This document shows, in pieces, positions 41,459-49,338 of a stretch of 64,000 bases of DNA (positions are counted from its first letter, which is position 1; each line of letters begins with the position of its first letter). Source of the DNA: Nitrososphaerota archaeon (GTDB lineage Archaea; Thermoproteota; Nitrososphaeria; Nitrososphaerales; Gagatemarchaeaceae); the NCBI GenBank assembly GCA_028867035.1, contig JAGWHB010000003.1:1-64000 (forward strand), in the 5' to 3' direction. The position numbers and the translations under genes were made by a program. The notes below the pieces were generated by a model. The model saw only the letters and a program-made list of their open reading frames with translations. It made no database searches and was not told the DNA's origin.

Positions 41459-42757
41459 CTAGCCGCTCAGCCCCTTCAGCTTCTTGGCGAATGATTTGGC
41501 CAGACTCTCTGCCTTGTCCGAAGTGGTGGCTTCCGCCGAGACCCTAACCACATCTTCGGTCCCGGACGGCCTAATCAGCACCCACGACCTACCTGGCAAG
41601 GAGAGCTTCAGCCCATCCGTGAGGTCCGCCCCTTCATACTCCTTCCCCAGCCTCTTTATCGCCCTCTGGACCCTGCCCCTGGGAATATCGAGAGCCACCC
41701 GGTCCTGGTGATAAGACGGGACCGACTCATAGATTCTCCTCCCCTTGGATTTCAACGCCCTGACGATGGCCAGGGCCGCTAGCATCGAGTCCCTGCAATA
41801 GTTGAACGTCCCATCGATCAGCCCTCCGCTGCTCCCCTCCCCGCCGAGCCGGGCTCCCTTCTCCCTCATCATCCCGACGACGTTCGCCTCCCCCACCTTC
41901 GACCGAGACACCTGGGCGCCCGCTTTCCTGGCGACCTCGTCCACCGCCTGGGTCGTGTCAAGCGAGACGACGACCTTCTTCTCGCCGGTCCCGGCGAGGA
42001 GCTCGGAGAGGGCGAGGGTCAGCATGTAGTCCCCCGTCCTCTTCTTGGCCGAAGAGTCGACTATCACCAGCCTGTCACCGTCCCCGTCGAAGCCCAGCCC
42101 TATGTCACATCCCTTTTCTTTCACCACCTTCCTGAGAAGAGCAAGCTCGTCCGCCACGGGGTCGACCCTCCGCGCGAAGACCCCGTAGCTGTCGTTCATC
42201 GAGCTCACTTCACAGCCCAGCCTCCTCAACAGGGGTACCGTATGCGAGATTGCCGCCCCCCCTCCGAGGTCTACGGCTACTTTCACGCCCTCGCACGAAC
42301 CCGCCCCGAACCTTTCGACAAGGTCCTCGACGTAGACCGGTTTGCGCGCCGCCCTGATCGACCCGGCCCCGAATCCGCCTGCTCTCCTTGTACCATCAGT
42401 CACGGCCTCGAATACGTCCTTCCCTATCCCTGCCCCGTCGACTATGAACTTCAGGCCGTTGAATTCAGGCTCGTTGTGAGACGCCGTCACCATGACCGCC
42501 GGGAGGCTCCTCGTCCTGCTCTCCCTGAACAGCGCGGGGGTAGATATTATGCCGTAGTCATAGACGACTGCTCCCAGGGAGACGATCCCGGCCGCCGCGG
42601 CCCTGCTGATGGCTGCGCCGGTGCTCCTGGGGTCCCTCGCCAGGAGAAACTCCTTTGAGCCAGTGGCCTTTCCGAAGTTAGAAGCGAAACTGGACACTTC
42701 GGCGAGGGTAAGATCTTTGTTAAGGATCCCCCTGATGCCGCTCAGAGAAGCGATCAA
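41459..42757 (-). CDS. Phosphohexomutase (phosphoglucomutase/phosphomannomutase family)
   Basis: 432 residues from TTG 42757. N-terminal SLSGIRGILN, catalytic serine in MVTASHNEPEFNG (with Glu replacing the usual Pro after SHN), metal loop FDGDGDRLVI, sugar loop GGEGSSGG and phosphate site IRPSGTEDVVRV. A second family member next to thiL; it probably acts on another sugar phosphate than the gene at 39139. Substrate not assignable. Confidence 0.88.
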   Translation of the reverse strand: MIASLSGIRGILNKDLTLAEVSSFASNFGKATGSKEFLLARDPRSTGAAISRAAAAGIVSLGAVVYDYGIISTPALFRESRTRSLPAVMVTASHNEPEFNGLKFIVDGAGIGKDVFEAVTDGTRRAGGFGAGSIRAARKPVYVEDLVERFGAGSCEGVKVAVDLGGGAAISHTVPLLRRLGCEVSSMNDSYGVFARRVDPVADELALLRKVVKEKGCDIGLGFDGDGDRLVIVDSSAKKRTGDYMLTLALSELLAGTGEKKVVVSLDTTQAVDEVARKAGAQVSRSKVGEANVVGMMREKGARLGGEGSSGGLIDGTFNYCRDSMLAALAIVRALKSKGRRIYESVPSYHQDRVALDIPRGRVQRAIKRLGKEYEGADLTDGLKLSLPGRSWVLIRPSGTEDVVRVSAEATTSDKAESLAKSFAKKLKGLSG

Positions 42758-42899
42758 CCTGGTCCGCCCATCTTTGTCGCATAGAGCGCGGACAAGGTAA
42801 GGTTATCTCCGCCCTGCGGCTTCGGCCCCTCTCGCCGCCGCTGCGATGTGAACCAATCTTCACCGTGCCAATACGACTTTTAGAGTTCTTGACTTTTGA

Positions 42900-43424
42900 T
42901 TGGCCGATGGCTCCTCAAAGGGGGATTTGAGGGTAAGGTCATTCCGCGTCCGGCGGAGCGCCAGCGTGGGGGAGTACAAGCTCACCGAGGTCTTTGCCGG
43001 CCTCGAGTCCTCATCAGCACTCCTCAAGGTCTTCGGCTCGAAGGCCCAGATGTTGAAGATCATGAAGCATCTCAAACTGCGGGTCGAGCGCAGCGACTCG
43101 GGCCTCTGGCTCGACAGGGACACAGGTACAATCTGCATCGGCTCTAAGCACCTCACGTCGGCCAAGAACGATTTCCTCTACTTGGACGTCATACACGTGT
43201 TGGTGCACGTAAGGCAGTTCCTCGAAGGCAAGGAGCTCTACGACCAGGCGTTCGAATACGTCGACAGGCCCACAGAGCTGGAGGCCTACAGGACGACTGT
43301 CGCGGAAGCCCGGCGAGTCGGAATGGAGGAGGACGAGATCCTGAAGTATCTTAGGATGGACGCGGTGGACGACTCTGAGCTTGGCAAGCTCATGGAAAAG
43401 ATCGGCGTGAAGGTCCGGCGTTGA
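42900..43424 (+). CDS. Hypothetical protein with a degenerate zincin-like HxxxH segment
   Basis: 174 residues. VIHVLVHVRQFLEGK resembles a metalloprotease helix, but Val stands where HExxH needs Glu; FEYVDRPTELEAYR downstream resembles the third-ligand segment of such proteins. I do not recognise a named family. TTG 42900 is used here; the weak TATA-like elements nearby leave TTG 42927 possible. Separate transcription from flanking genes. Confidence 0.72.
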   Translation: MADGSSKGDLRVRSFRVRRSASVGEYKLTEVFAGLESSSALLKVFGSKAQMLKIMKHLKLRVERSDSGLWLDRDTGTICIGSKHLTSAKNDFLYLDVIHVLVHVRQFLEGKELYDQAFEYVDRPTELEAYRTTVAEARRVGMEEDEILKYLRMDAVDDSELGKLMEKIGVKVRR

Positions 43425-43449
43425 ATACTCCAGTTTTCTTCTGAAAACG

Positions 43450-44778
43450 CTATTTGATCTTCCTGGCAGGGATTCCCGGCTTCACCAGGTCCTTCATGTT
43501 CAGAATGTGGTCGATCTCCTTCGGGGTGTAGCCCAGCCTCTTCAGTGCCGTCCTGATCGATACCCCCTTTGCGAGTTCCTTCCCAAGCACTGCCGCCTTG
43601 TCGTACCCTATCTTCGGGGCGACCAGTGTGATCAACGCCGGGCTGGTTTCTGCGTACTCTCTCGCCTTCGCCTTCATGGGCACGACGTGGTCTATGACGA
43701 GGGTCGAGACCTTGCTGAGCGCCTCCGACAGCAGCTTTGCCTGGAGCACCAGGTTGTACCCCATCAGGGGGACCCCCATTGTGAGCTCGAACTCTCCCAA
43801 CGATGCGGCCATGGTATTCGCGCCGTCCAGGCCGACCACTTCCGCCGACGCCAGCAGGGCGCTCTCAACCGTCACAGGATTGGTCTTCCCAGGCATGATG
43901 CTGCTTCCAGCTACCTCCTCCTGGGTCGGTATGTCTATCTCGCCGAACCCTGTCAGCGGTCCCGAGAACATGAGCCTAAGGTCCTGGCAGAGCCTGTAGA
44001 GATCTATGCTGACGCTTCTCATGGCCCCGCTCAAAGAGGACATGTCCGTCAAGAGCCTCGTAGGCCTGAATTTGTTTTTCGCACTTGTGAAGCGCAGGCC
44101 CGCCAGCTTCGCTATCTCTTTCGCCACCAACCCTCCGAACTTCGGGTCCGAGTTGAGCCCAGTCCCTACCGCCGTCCCGCCTATCGGGAGCTCGAGCAGA
44201 AATTCCATGGTCTGCTCAACCAAGTCGGCATCCCTCGAGAACTCGTCCGCATAGGCGCTGAACTCCTGCCCCATGGTCACAGGTAGCGCGTCTCTCAGGT
44301 GGGTCCTTCCTGACTTGTACACAGCGGCTGTCTTCTTCGAGAGTTCGTTCAGGCTCCTGCTCATCTTCTGCAGGGCGGGGACCAGGTCCGTGCTGACGGC
44401 CACCGATGCAGCTACTCTGATCGCTGTCGGTCCCACATCGTTCGAGGACTGGCCCATGTTGACGTGGTCGTTGGGATGCACCTTCTTTCCAAGTACCTCA
44501 GAGGCAAGCTCCGAGATGACCTCGTTGGCGTTCATGTTCAACCCGGTACCTGAACCCGTCTGGAAGACGTCCACGACCATAAGTTGGTCGTGTTTGCCCT
44601 TCATCAATTCCTTCGCCTTCGCCTGGATGACTCTCCCGATTTCAGCGTCTAGGAGCCCTAGGTCGACGTTGGATTTCGCGGCCGAGAATTTTATTGCGCC
44701 TACAGCCCAGATGACTTCGCGCGGGAACCTCGTCCCCGTACTGAGAAAGACTCTCTTTGAGCCTTCCACGTACTTCAT
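43450..44778 (-). CDS. fumC: Fumarate hydratase, class II
   Basis: 442 residues. Motifs: GSGTGLNMNANEVI, HVNMGQSSNDVGPTAIRV, SGRTHLRDALPVTMGQE and the active loop AGSSIMPGKTNPV. Interconverts fumarate and malate. The N-terminus is about 20 residues shorter than usual: the short leader MKYVEGSKRVF is followed directly by STGTRFPREVI. The ATG lies 27-28 bp from a TATA-like element, supporting this short start. Aspartase or argininosuccinate lyase are ruled out by the fumarase-type motifs. Confidence 0.92.
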   Translation of the reverse strand: MKYVEGSKRVFLSTGTRFPREVIWAVGAIKFSAAKSNVDLGLLDAEIGRVIQAKAKELMKGKHDQLMVVDVFQTGSGTGLNMNANEVISELASEVLGKKVHPNDHVNMGQSSNDVGPTAIRVAASVAVSTDLVPALQKMSRSLNELSKKTAAVYKSGRTHLRDALPVTMGQEFSAYADEFSRDADLVEQTMEFLLELPIGGTAVGTGLNSDPKFGGLVAKEIAKLAGLRFTSAKNKFRPTRLLTDMSSLSGAMRSVSIDLYRLCQDLRLMFSGPLTGFGEIDIPTQEEVAGSSIMPGKTNPVTVESALLASAEVVGLDGANTMAASLGEFELTMGVPLMGYNLVLQAKLLSEALSKVSTLVIDHVVPMKAKAREYAETSPALITLVAPKIGYDKAAVLGKELAKGVSIRTALKRLGYTPKEIDHILNMKDLVKPGIPARKIK

Positions 44779-44800
44779 TGGAAACTGCGGAAAGCCGTCT

Positions 44801-44810
44801 GCTCTTAAGG
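44801..44810 (-). promoter_or_regulatory. TATA-like element for fumC
   Basis: Minus-strand CCTTAAGAGC, about 27 bp before ATG 44778. Confidence 0.4.
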
Positions 44811-44837
44811 ACTTGTCCGAACGCCTTAGGATTCGCT

Positions 44838-45185
44838 TCAGTGTCCGCCGCAGCCGCAGGCTTCGGTGTGCACGTTGGGGTTCTCTATCTTGAACCCTGT
44901 CTTCTGCAGGCTCTCGATGAAGTCTATCTTCGAGCCCCTGAGCATTTCCGCGTCTGCCTTCGCGGCCATGACCTTTAGTCCCCCTACCTCCTCGACGACG
45001 TCCGCATCTCCGGCGGATTTCTCAAGGCTCAGAGCATACCTGAAACCTCCGCTACAGGCGCACCCTCCTCCCTGGTAGACCTCGATCTTCAGAAACGAGT
45101 CAGTGGCCTTCTCTTCTTGCAAGACCTCCCCTATCTTCTGCCTTGCCAAAGGCGTGAACATGACCAGTGGTTGCAAATTTTGCAT
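44838..45185 (-). CDS. A-type iron-sulfur carrier (IscA/HesB/ErpA family)
   Basis: 115 residues. The three conserved cysteines occur as GGGCACSGGFRYAL near residue 41 and the C-terminal ACGCGGH. Delivers Fe-S clusters to apoproteins. In this position it may serve fumarase-neighbour or Rieske-type targets, which is speculation (class II fumarase itself has no cluster). ATG 45185 is 27 bp from a TATA box, so leaderless. Confidence 0.92.
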   Translation of the reverse strand: MQNLQPLVMFTPLARQKIGEVLQEEKATDSFLKIEVYQGGGCACSGGFRYALSLEKSAGDADVVEEVGGLKVMAAKADAEMLRGSKIDFIESLQKTGFKIENPNVHTEACGCGGH

Positions 45186-45206
45186 TATTCTTCAGCTCGA
45201 GCGCTT

Positions 45207-45216
45207 TCTATTTAAT
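45207..45216 (-). promoter_or_regulatory. TATA box for the A-type carrier gene
   Basis: Minus-strand GAATTAAATA, centred about 27 bp before ATG 45185. Confidence 0.5.
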
Positions 45217-45248
45217 TCTTTCTAGACTTACACTCTCATTCCTGATGG

Positions 45249-45548
45249 TTGCCAGCCCCACAGGAACAGGAACTCCACCATTGCCCCCTCCTACGACCAC
45301 AGACCCCACGAACATGCGGCAAGACGACTACGATATCGCCAAATGTTTTTGCGGAGGCGCGGCCCAGGGACGCGTATCTCTTGGCGGAATATCGATGGTG
45401 CGAAAAATGCGGCATGAGGACCGAGCACGAAGCGGTCGTGGACACCAGGGACTACAACCCGAGGGGGAGGGGCCTGTACAAGTGCAAGAGGTGCGGCAGG
45501 GTAAAGTCGATGCGCCACCTTCGCCCAAGTTCGGAGATAGGCTACTGA
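45249..45548 (+). CDS. Small zinc-ribbon protein, start uncertain
   Basis: The well-supported part is the C-terminal 50 residues: RWCEKCGMRTEHEAVVD ... GLYKCKRCGRVKSMRHL, a two-CxxC ribbon. The first 40 residues from TTG 45249 look non-conserved (PAPQEQELHHCPLL), so the true start may be a later codon, for example the TTG in YLLAEYRW. Function unknown; similar ribbons are common in archaeal RNA- or ribosome-linked proteins. Confidence 0.6.
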   Translation: MPAPQEQELHHCPLLRPQTPRTCGKTTTISPNVFAEARPRDAYLLAEYRWCEKCGMRTEHEAVVDTRDYNPRGRGLYKCKRCGRVKSMRHLRPSSEIGY

Positions 45549-45592
45549 TTTTCACAGCACCCCCAAAGTTTCGCTAGTTTGTGCTAAAGGCC

Positions 45593-45602
45593 AGTTATAT
45601 AC
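45593..45602 (+). promoter_or_regulatory. TATA box for the permease-oxygenase operon
   Basis: AGTTATATAC, centred about 27 bp before ATG 45625. Confidence 0.6.
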
Positions 45603-45624
45603 GCGGCTAATTTTGCCAGTCCCG

Positions 45625-47205
45625 ATGGGCGACACCCAGCCGGACGAGCACAAATCCCCGACCCCCTTCGTCAGGGAAAGCACCGGCCTGGTGAAGAACG
45701 TCTCCTTCCTCGACAGCATTTCGCTTAACCTGAGCAACATGTCGATTGGGGGCCTCCTCGGAGGGCTGGGGATCAACCTGTTCGCGGTTGGTTTCGTCTT
45801 CGTCAGCCTGGCAGGGGTGAACCTGATCGCCGCGTCGATACTCGGCTTCCTGCTTTCCGTCCCCCAGATTGTACTTTACACCATGATGACTCGCAGGTAT
45901 CCGAGGACGGGAGGCGACTACGTATGGGTCTCCAGAAACCTCGGCGGGTTCTTCGGGAGCTCGATTTCCTTCATGGGCTACACCATGGAGACGACGGCCT
46001 ACATGGCCCTGGTCACAATCCTCGCAGTATTCGCCATCGGAGGGGTCGGCCTCGCCCTCGGTCATTTCGAATACCTGGGCCTGGCGCTCCCTACCAACAT
46101 AGGCGGAGACCCCAACCAGCAGTTCGCCGTGGGTGCCGCCCTCTTCGCGATTCTTGTCGCGATCAACATCTTCAGACCGAAGTTCGGCTACAAGCTGGTC
46201 TCCTACCTCACAATCATCGGCATAGTCGTCCTACTGATTACAATCGGAACTCTTCTGTCCGCGGGGCACTCGGGCGTCGTGAACTACATCAACAGCCTAC
46301 AGACCGCTTCCGGGGCATCAATCTCCTTCGACTCCGTCGCGGCGTCCTACACCGGTTCCTCCTTCGACTGGGGCGCGACCCTGTTCATAATGCCCGTGAT
46401 GTTCGCGTTTGTCTATCCCTGGCTCAACGCGGCCCCTGCTGTCGCATCAGAGATCAAGGGGAGCAGGGCGTTGAAGTGGAACGTCCCTATTTCGGCCGTA
46501 GTCGCGCTGATTCTCACAACATCTGCCATCGCCACCATGTACTATGTGGCCGGGCAGCCCTTCATCAATGCCATGATGTCGAACTCCGACCTGACGTTCT
46601 ACAACGGCATCAACTTCTTCACCCTTGCCATGGGCGTCGCTCCCAACAGCGCCGTCGCCCTGGTCATAGGGCTGGGTTGGATAGCTTGGGTGGTCGCGAT
46701 CCTCGCCTACGGAATAATCGTCATCTCAAGGTACCTGCTCTCCCAGTCGTTCGACAGGTTCCTCCCTGCGAGGCTGGCCTACGTCAGTCCGAAGTGGGGC
46801 TCCCCGGTGGTGGCCCACGCCGTCGACCTAGTCTTCACGATCACCCTCATCGGACTGGCCACCTACTTCTATGGGACGGTCTCATCGCTCTTCGGGGCGA
46901 TCACGGGCTCCATGATCTACTTCATCTTCGTCGGAATCGCCGCCATGGTCCATGCTATGAGGAAGGAGACAGGCAACGCGAAGTGGCTCCTCACAGCCGC
47001 AGGCCTGGGTAACGTGATCGTGTTCGCATATGTGACGTGGGAGTTCGTATCCAACTATTCGACATGGGGGATCAACCTGCTCAGCGGCGGGTTCAACGTG
47101 TTCTCCCTGATCCTGGGGGCGTCCCTATATCTTGGGGCTAGGCAGTATCTGCGGAGAAGGGGACTCGACATATCCATGGCGTACAAGGAACTGCCCCCCG
47201 AGTAA
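45625..47205 (+). CDS. APC-superfamily amino acid/amine permease
   Basis: 526 residues with about 12-14 membrane helices. The first helix carries the family glycine motif (NMSIGGLLGGLGINL), and TRRYPRTGGDYVWVSRNLG matches the conserved loop after helix 2. It is followed after 2 bp by a Rieske oxygenase gene, so it may import the substrate of that enzyme; the substrate is unknown. TTG 45613 is in frame but lies before the predicted start site. Confidence 0.88.
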   Translation: MGDTQPDEHKSPTPFVRESTGLVKNVSFLDSISLNLSNMSIGGLLGGLGINLFAVGFVFVSLAGVNLIAASILGFLLSVPQIVLYTMMTRRYPRTGGDYVWVSRNLGGFFGSSISFMGYTMETTAYMALVTILAVFAIGGVGLALGHFEYLGLALPTNIGGDPNQQFAVGAALFAILVAINIFRPKFGYKLVSYLTIIGIVVLLITIGTLLSAGHSGVVNYINSLQTASGASISFDSVAASYTGSSFDWGATLFIMPVMFAFVYPWLNAAPAVASEIKGSRALKWNVPISAVVALILTTSAIATMYYVAGQPFINAMMSNSDLTFYNGINFFTLAMGVAPNSAVALVIGLGWIAWVVAILAYGIIVISRYLLSQSFDRFLPARLAYVSPKWGSPVVAHAVDLVFTITLIGLATYFYGTVSSLFGAITGSMIYFIFVGIAAMVHAMRKETGNAKWLLTAAGLGNVIVFAYVTWEFVSNYSTWGINLLSGGFNVFSLILGASLYLGARQYLRRRGLDISMAYKELPPE

Positions 47206-47207
47206 AG

Positions 47208-48191
47208 ATGAATGAAGCCGGAATAGCGACCGACCCAATCCTCGTCAACGACTGGCACGTCATAGCTAGGTCTTCCGACCTCAGGGAAGGCGATCTTTCG
47301 AGCGCCAGGCTGCTGGGAGAGGATCTTGTTCTCTGGAGGGTCAACGGTACGGCGCACGTGTGGCAGGACCTCTGCATGCACAGGGGCACCAGGCTCACCC
47401 TGGGGCACATAGAGGATGAACACATGGTCTGTGGGTATCATGGCTGGACCTACGACTCTGAAGGACAATGCGTCAGGTTCCCCTCCCACCCCGAACAGAC
47501 GCCTCCCCGCACCGCCCATGCCAAAGTCTACGCAGTCAGGGAAGCATACGACTACGTCTGGGCATCGCTTGGGGCCCCATCGCTGGACCTTCCTCCCTTT
47601 CCCGAGTGGGACGACCCTACCTACCGCAAGATCATATGCCGGCCCTTCACCTACAAAGCCGCTGCCACCAGAGCGGTCGAGAACTTCCTCGACATCGGGC
47701 ACTTCCCCTTCGTGCATGCAGGTTTGCTCGGCGATCTGGATCACACCGCCATAGAAGACTACGAGGTGGGCTCGACTCCAACGGGGATCCTTGCCCGCAA
47801 CGTGAAAGTCTGGCAGCCGGACCCTGACGGGACCGGAGTCGGGAAGTATGTCAACTATACCTACGGGACGAGAAGGCCCTTCACGGCATATTTCTCAAAG
47901 GAGGGCAACGGGCAGACTTACATGATCCAGCTCAACGTCACTCCCGTGGACGAACTTGAATGCATCGCATGGATGTGCATCGCCATGAACTACAGCCATG
48001 ACATACCTGAAGAAGAGCTTAAGGCCTTCCAGGAGAGAATCGTCAGCCAGGACATACCCGTCGTAGAGTCGCAGAGGCCGGAACGCCTCCCCCTTGACCT
48101 TCAGGCGGAACTGCACCTGCGCTCTGACCGGATCGCAGTCGCCTATAGGAAGTGGCTCAAGCAGCTTGGGCTGACCTTCGGGACCGCGTAG
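47208..48191 (+). CDS. Rieske non-heme iron oxygenase, catalytic subunit
   Basis: 327 residues. Rieske centre: Cys56 and His58 in DLCMHRG, Cys75 and His78 in CGYHGW. The mononuclear iron site is the segment NFLDIGHFPFVH (Asn-x2-Asp-x2-His-x4-His pattern). This layout resembles vanillate demethylase or phenoxybenzoate dioxygenase-type enzymes that act on aromatic ethers or acids. No dedicated reductase is adjacent. The pairing with a permease suggests uptake and oxidation of one compound. Confidence 0.9.
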   Translation: MNEAGIATDPILVNDWHVIARSSDLREGDLSSARLLGEDLVLWRVNGTAHVWQDLCMHRGTRLTLGHIEDEHMVCGYHGWTYDSEGQCVRFPSHPEQTPPRTAHAKVYAVREAYDYVWASLGAPSLDLPPFPEWDDPTYRKIICRPFTYKAAATRAVENFLDIGHFPFVHAGLLGDLDHTAIEDYEVGSTPTGILARNVKVWQPDPDGTGVGKYVNYTYGTRRPFTAYFSKEGNGQTYMIQLNVTPVDELECIAWMCIAMNYSHDIPEEELKAFQERIVSQDIPVVESQRPERLPLDLQAELHLRSDRIAVAYRKWLKQLGLTFGTA

Positions 48192-48245
48192 GGGAATCCT
48201 GCGATGGAAAAGGGGAGGCGAACTCAGGTCAAAGCAAGAAACATG

Positions 48246-48337
48246 AGCCAGCGCCGCGATTTGGACGCGGGACCCCACGCTTACGAGGCGTCTGAGCCAC
48301 CAAATGGGAGTGCTCTACCAGGCTGAGCTACGCTGGC
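48246..48337 (-). tRNA. tRNA-Thr(CGU) with a non-canonical insertion and C at position 55
   Basis: Acceptor GCCAGCG/CGCTGGC with discriminator U; D-arm GCTC-AGCCTGGTA-GAGC; anticodon loop CTCGTAA between ACGC and GCGT gives CGU, reading ACG codons. The 92-nt gene has 18 extra nt between the D-stem and the anticodon stem; removing 48292-48309 yields 74 nt and a C27-G43 pair. The T-loop is TCCAAAT, so position 55, normally U, is C. The TATA-like element is at 48361-48370. Confidence 0.87.
48292..48309 (-). other. Putative intron of tRNA-Thr near position 27/28
   Basis: 18 nt that interrupt the 5' side of the anticodon stem. Ends may shift by one or two bases. The usual 37/38 site is uninterrupted. 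Confidence 0.6.
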
Positions 48338-48360
48338 CTGTCCCGACCGGCTTGTCCAAT

Positions 48361-48370
48361 TGCTTTAAAG
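48361..48370 (-). promoter_or_regulatory. TATA element for tRNA-Thr
   Basis: Minus-strand CTTTAAAGCA, centred about 28 bp before the 5' end of the tRNA. Confidence 0.5.
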
Positions 48371-48385
48371 TGTGAGTAGGCCGGC

Positions 48386-49033
48386 TCAAATCAAGCTTGT
48401 CGGGCAACAGTTCTCTCTGACGAGTTCGGGATAATACCTTCCAATCCGATTTAAGTGATGTATGTTCGAAAAGCCAACCCTGCAAAGGAAGCTTCGTAGG
48501 GTATCCACACCAGAGGTCTCTATCGAATTCTTTGTTTTTACGAGGCTATGGGTTATCCCGATGTCTACAAAGAATTCCGAGATTTGACTCACCAAGCCGA
48601 CGTTCTTCATGTGCAATTCGATTCGTGGGTAAGGCATTGCATAAGCTGGCCGCATGTCAAAATAGATACTTCCGTCGGTGTCGTGAACGCCTCGGACACA
48701 ACGCGTCATCAACTTTCTATTCGACGTAATGAACTCGGGAGCTTCAGCCAATCCTTTGGCTTCACCAGCGGGTATCCCAATCTTCTTCAACCAGTCGACG
48801 AACCCTTTGCTGTAAATCCTAAACCGCAAACCACGATCTCTAACGAATAGTCTGGGGCTTTTGCCCACGCGGTTATTTATGATTGGGAGAAGAACATGCT
48901 TGAAGTAATATTCGTCCGAAATAGGGTTGCCTGTAAACTCGACATAGTTGGTCCTCTTGTCGTGGATGTTACCATCGCCCAAGGTTGCTCCGATGAGTTC
49001 GACCATCGGTTCGGAAACTCGAAAAAGAGTCAT
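48386..49033 (-). CDS. Free-standing LAGLIDADG homing endonuclease
   Basis: 215 residues with two LAGLIDADG-type motifs: VELIGATLGDGNI at the N-terminus and VRGVHDTDGSIYF near residue 115, the normal spacing for a single-chain enzyme. Base composition is visibly more AT-rich than in the neighbours, indicating recent transfer. It lies just upstream of tRNA-Thr and is flanked on the other side by tRNA-Leu. ATG 49033 is 27 bp from its own TATA box. Target site unknown. Confidence 0.88.
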   Translation of the reverse strand: MTLFRVSEPMVELIGATLGDGNIHDKRTNYVEFTGNPISDEYYFKHVLLPIINNRVGKSPRLFVRDRGLRFRIYSKGFVDWLKKIGIPAGEAKGLAEAPEFITSNRKLMTRCVRGVHDTDGSIYFDMRPAYAMPYPRIELHMKNVGLVSQISEFFVDIGITHSLVKTKNSIETSGVDTLRSFLCRVGFSNIHHLNRIGRYYPELVRENCCPTSLI

Positions 49034-49054
49034 AATAGATTAAATGAGCATAGA

Positions 49055-49064
49055 GTATATTATG
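49055..49064 (-). promoter_or_regulatory. TATA box for the homing endonuclease gene
   Basis: Minus-strand ATAATATACT, centred about 27 bp before ATG 49033. Confidence 0.5.
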
Positions 49065-49136
49065 ACCAAGGTGCCACGCCGGCATGTTTTCCGACCCGGG
49101 CCTACCTGGGCGTTATATCCTTCCTCCCGCGGAAAG

Positions 49137-49146
49137 GGTTTTAGAA
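49137..49146 (+). promoter_or_regulatory. TATA element for tRNA-Leu
   Basis: GGGTTTTAGA, about 28 bp before the tRNA 5' end. Confidence 0.4.
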
Positions 49147-49170
49147 TTGTCTCAAAGGGCATGAGTTTGC

Positions 49171-49255
49171 GCGGGGGTCGCCCAGCATGGTCAACGGCGT
49201 GGGACTGAGGCTCCCATCCCTTAGGGGTTCGAGGGTTCGAATCCCTCCCCCCGCA
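49171..49255 (+). tRNA. tRNA-Leu(GAG)
   Basis: Acceptor GCGGGGG pairs with CCCCCGC, discriminator A. Anticodon loop CTGAGGC gives GAG. The long variable arm (CATCCCTTAGGGGTT) is the class II arm of leucine tRNAs. T-arm GAGGG-TTCGAAT-CCCTC is standard. No intron. 85 nt, CCA not encoded. Confidence 0.95.
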
Positions 49256-49338
49256 CCTGCTATCTGCCAAGTTCAGACGTCAGCATGCCGTTCTGTCCTC
49301 ACAATTCTTAACTGGCTGGCAACAGCCAAACCGGTCCG

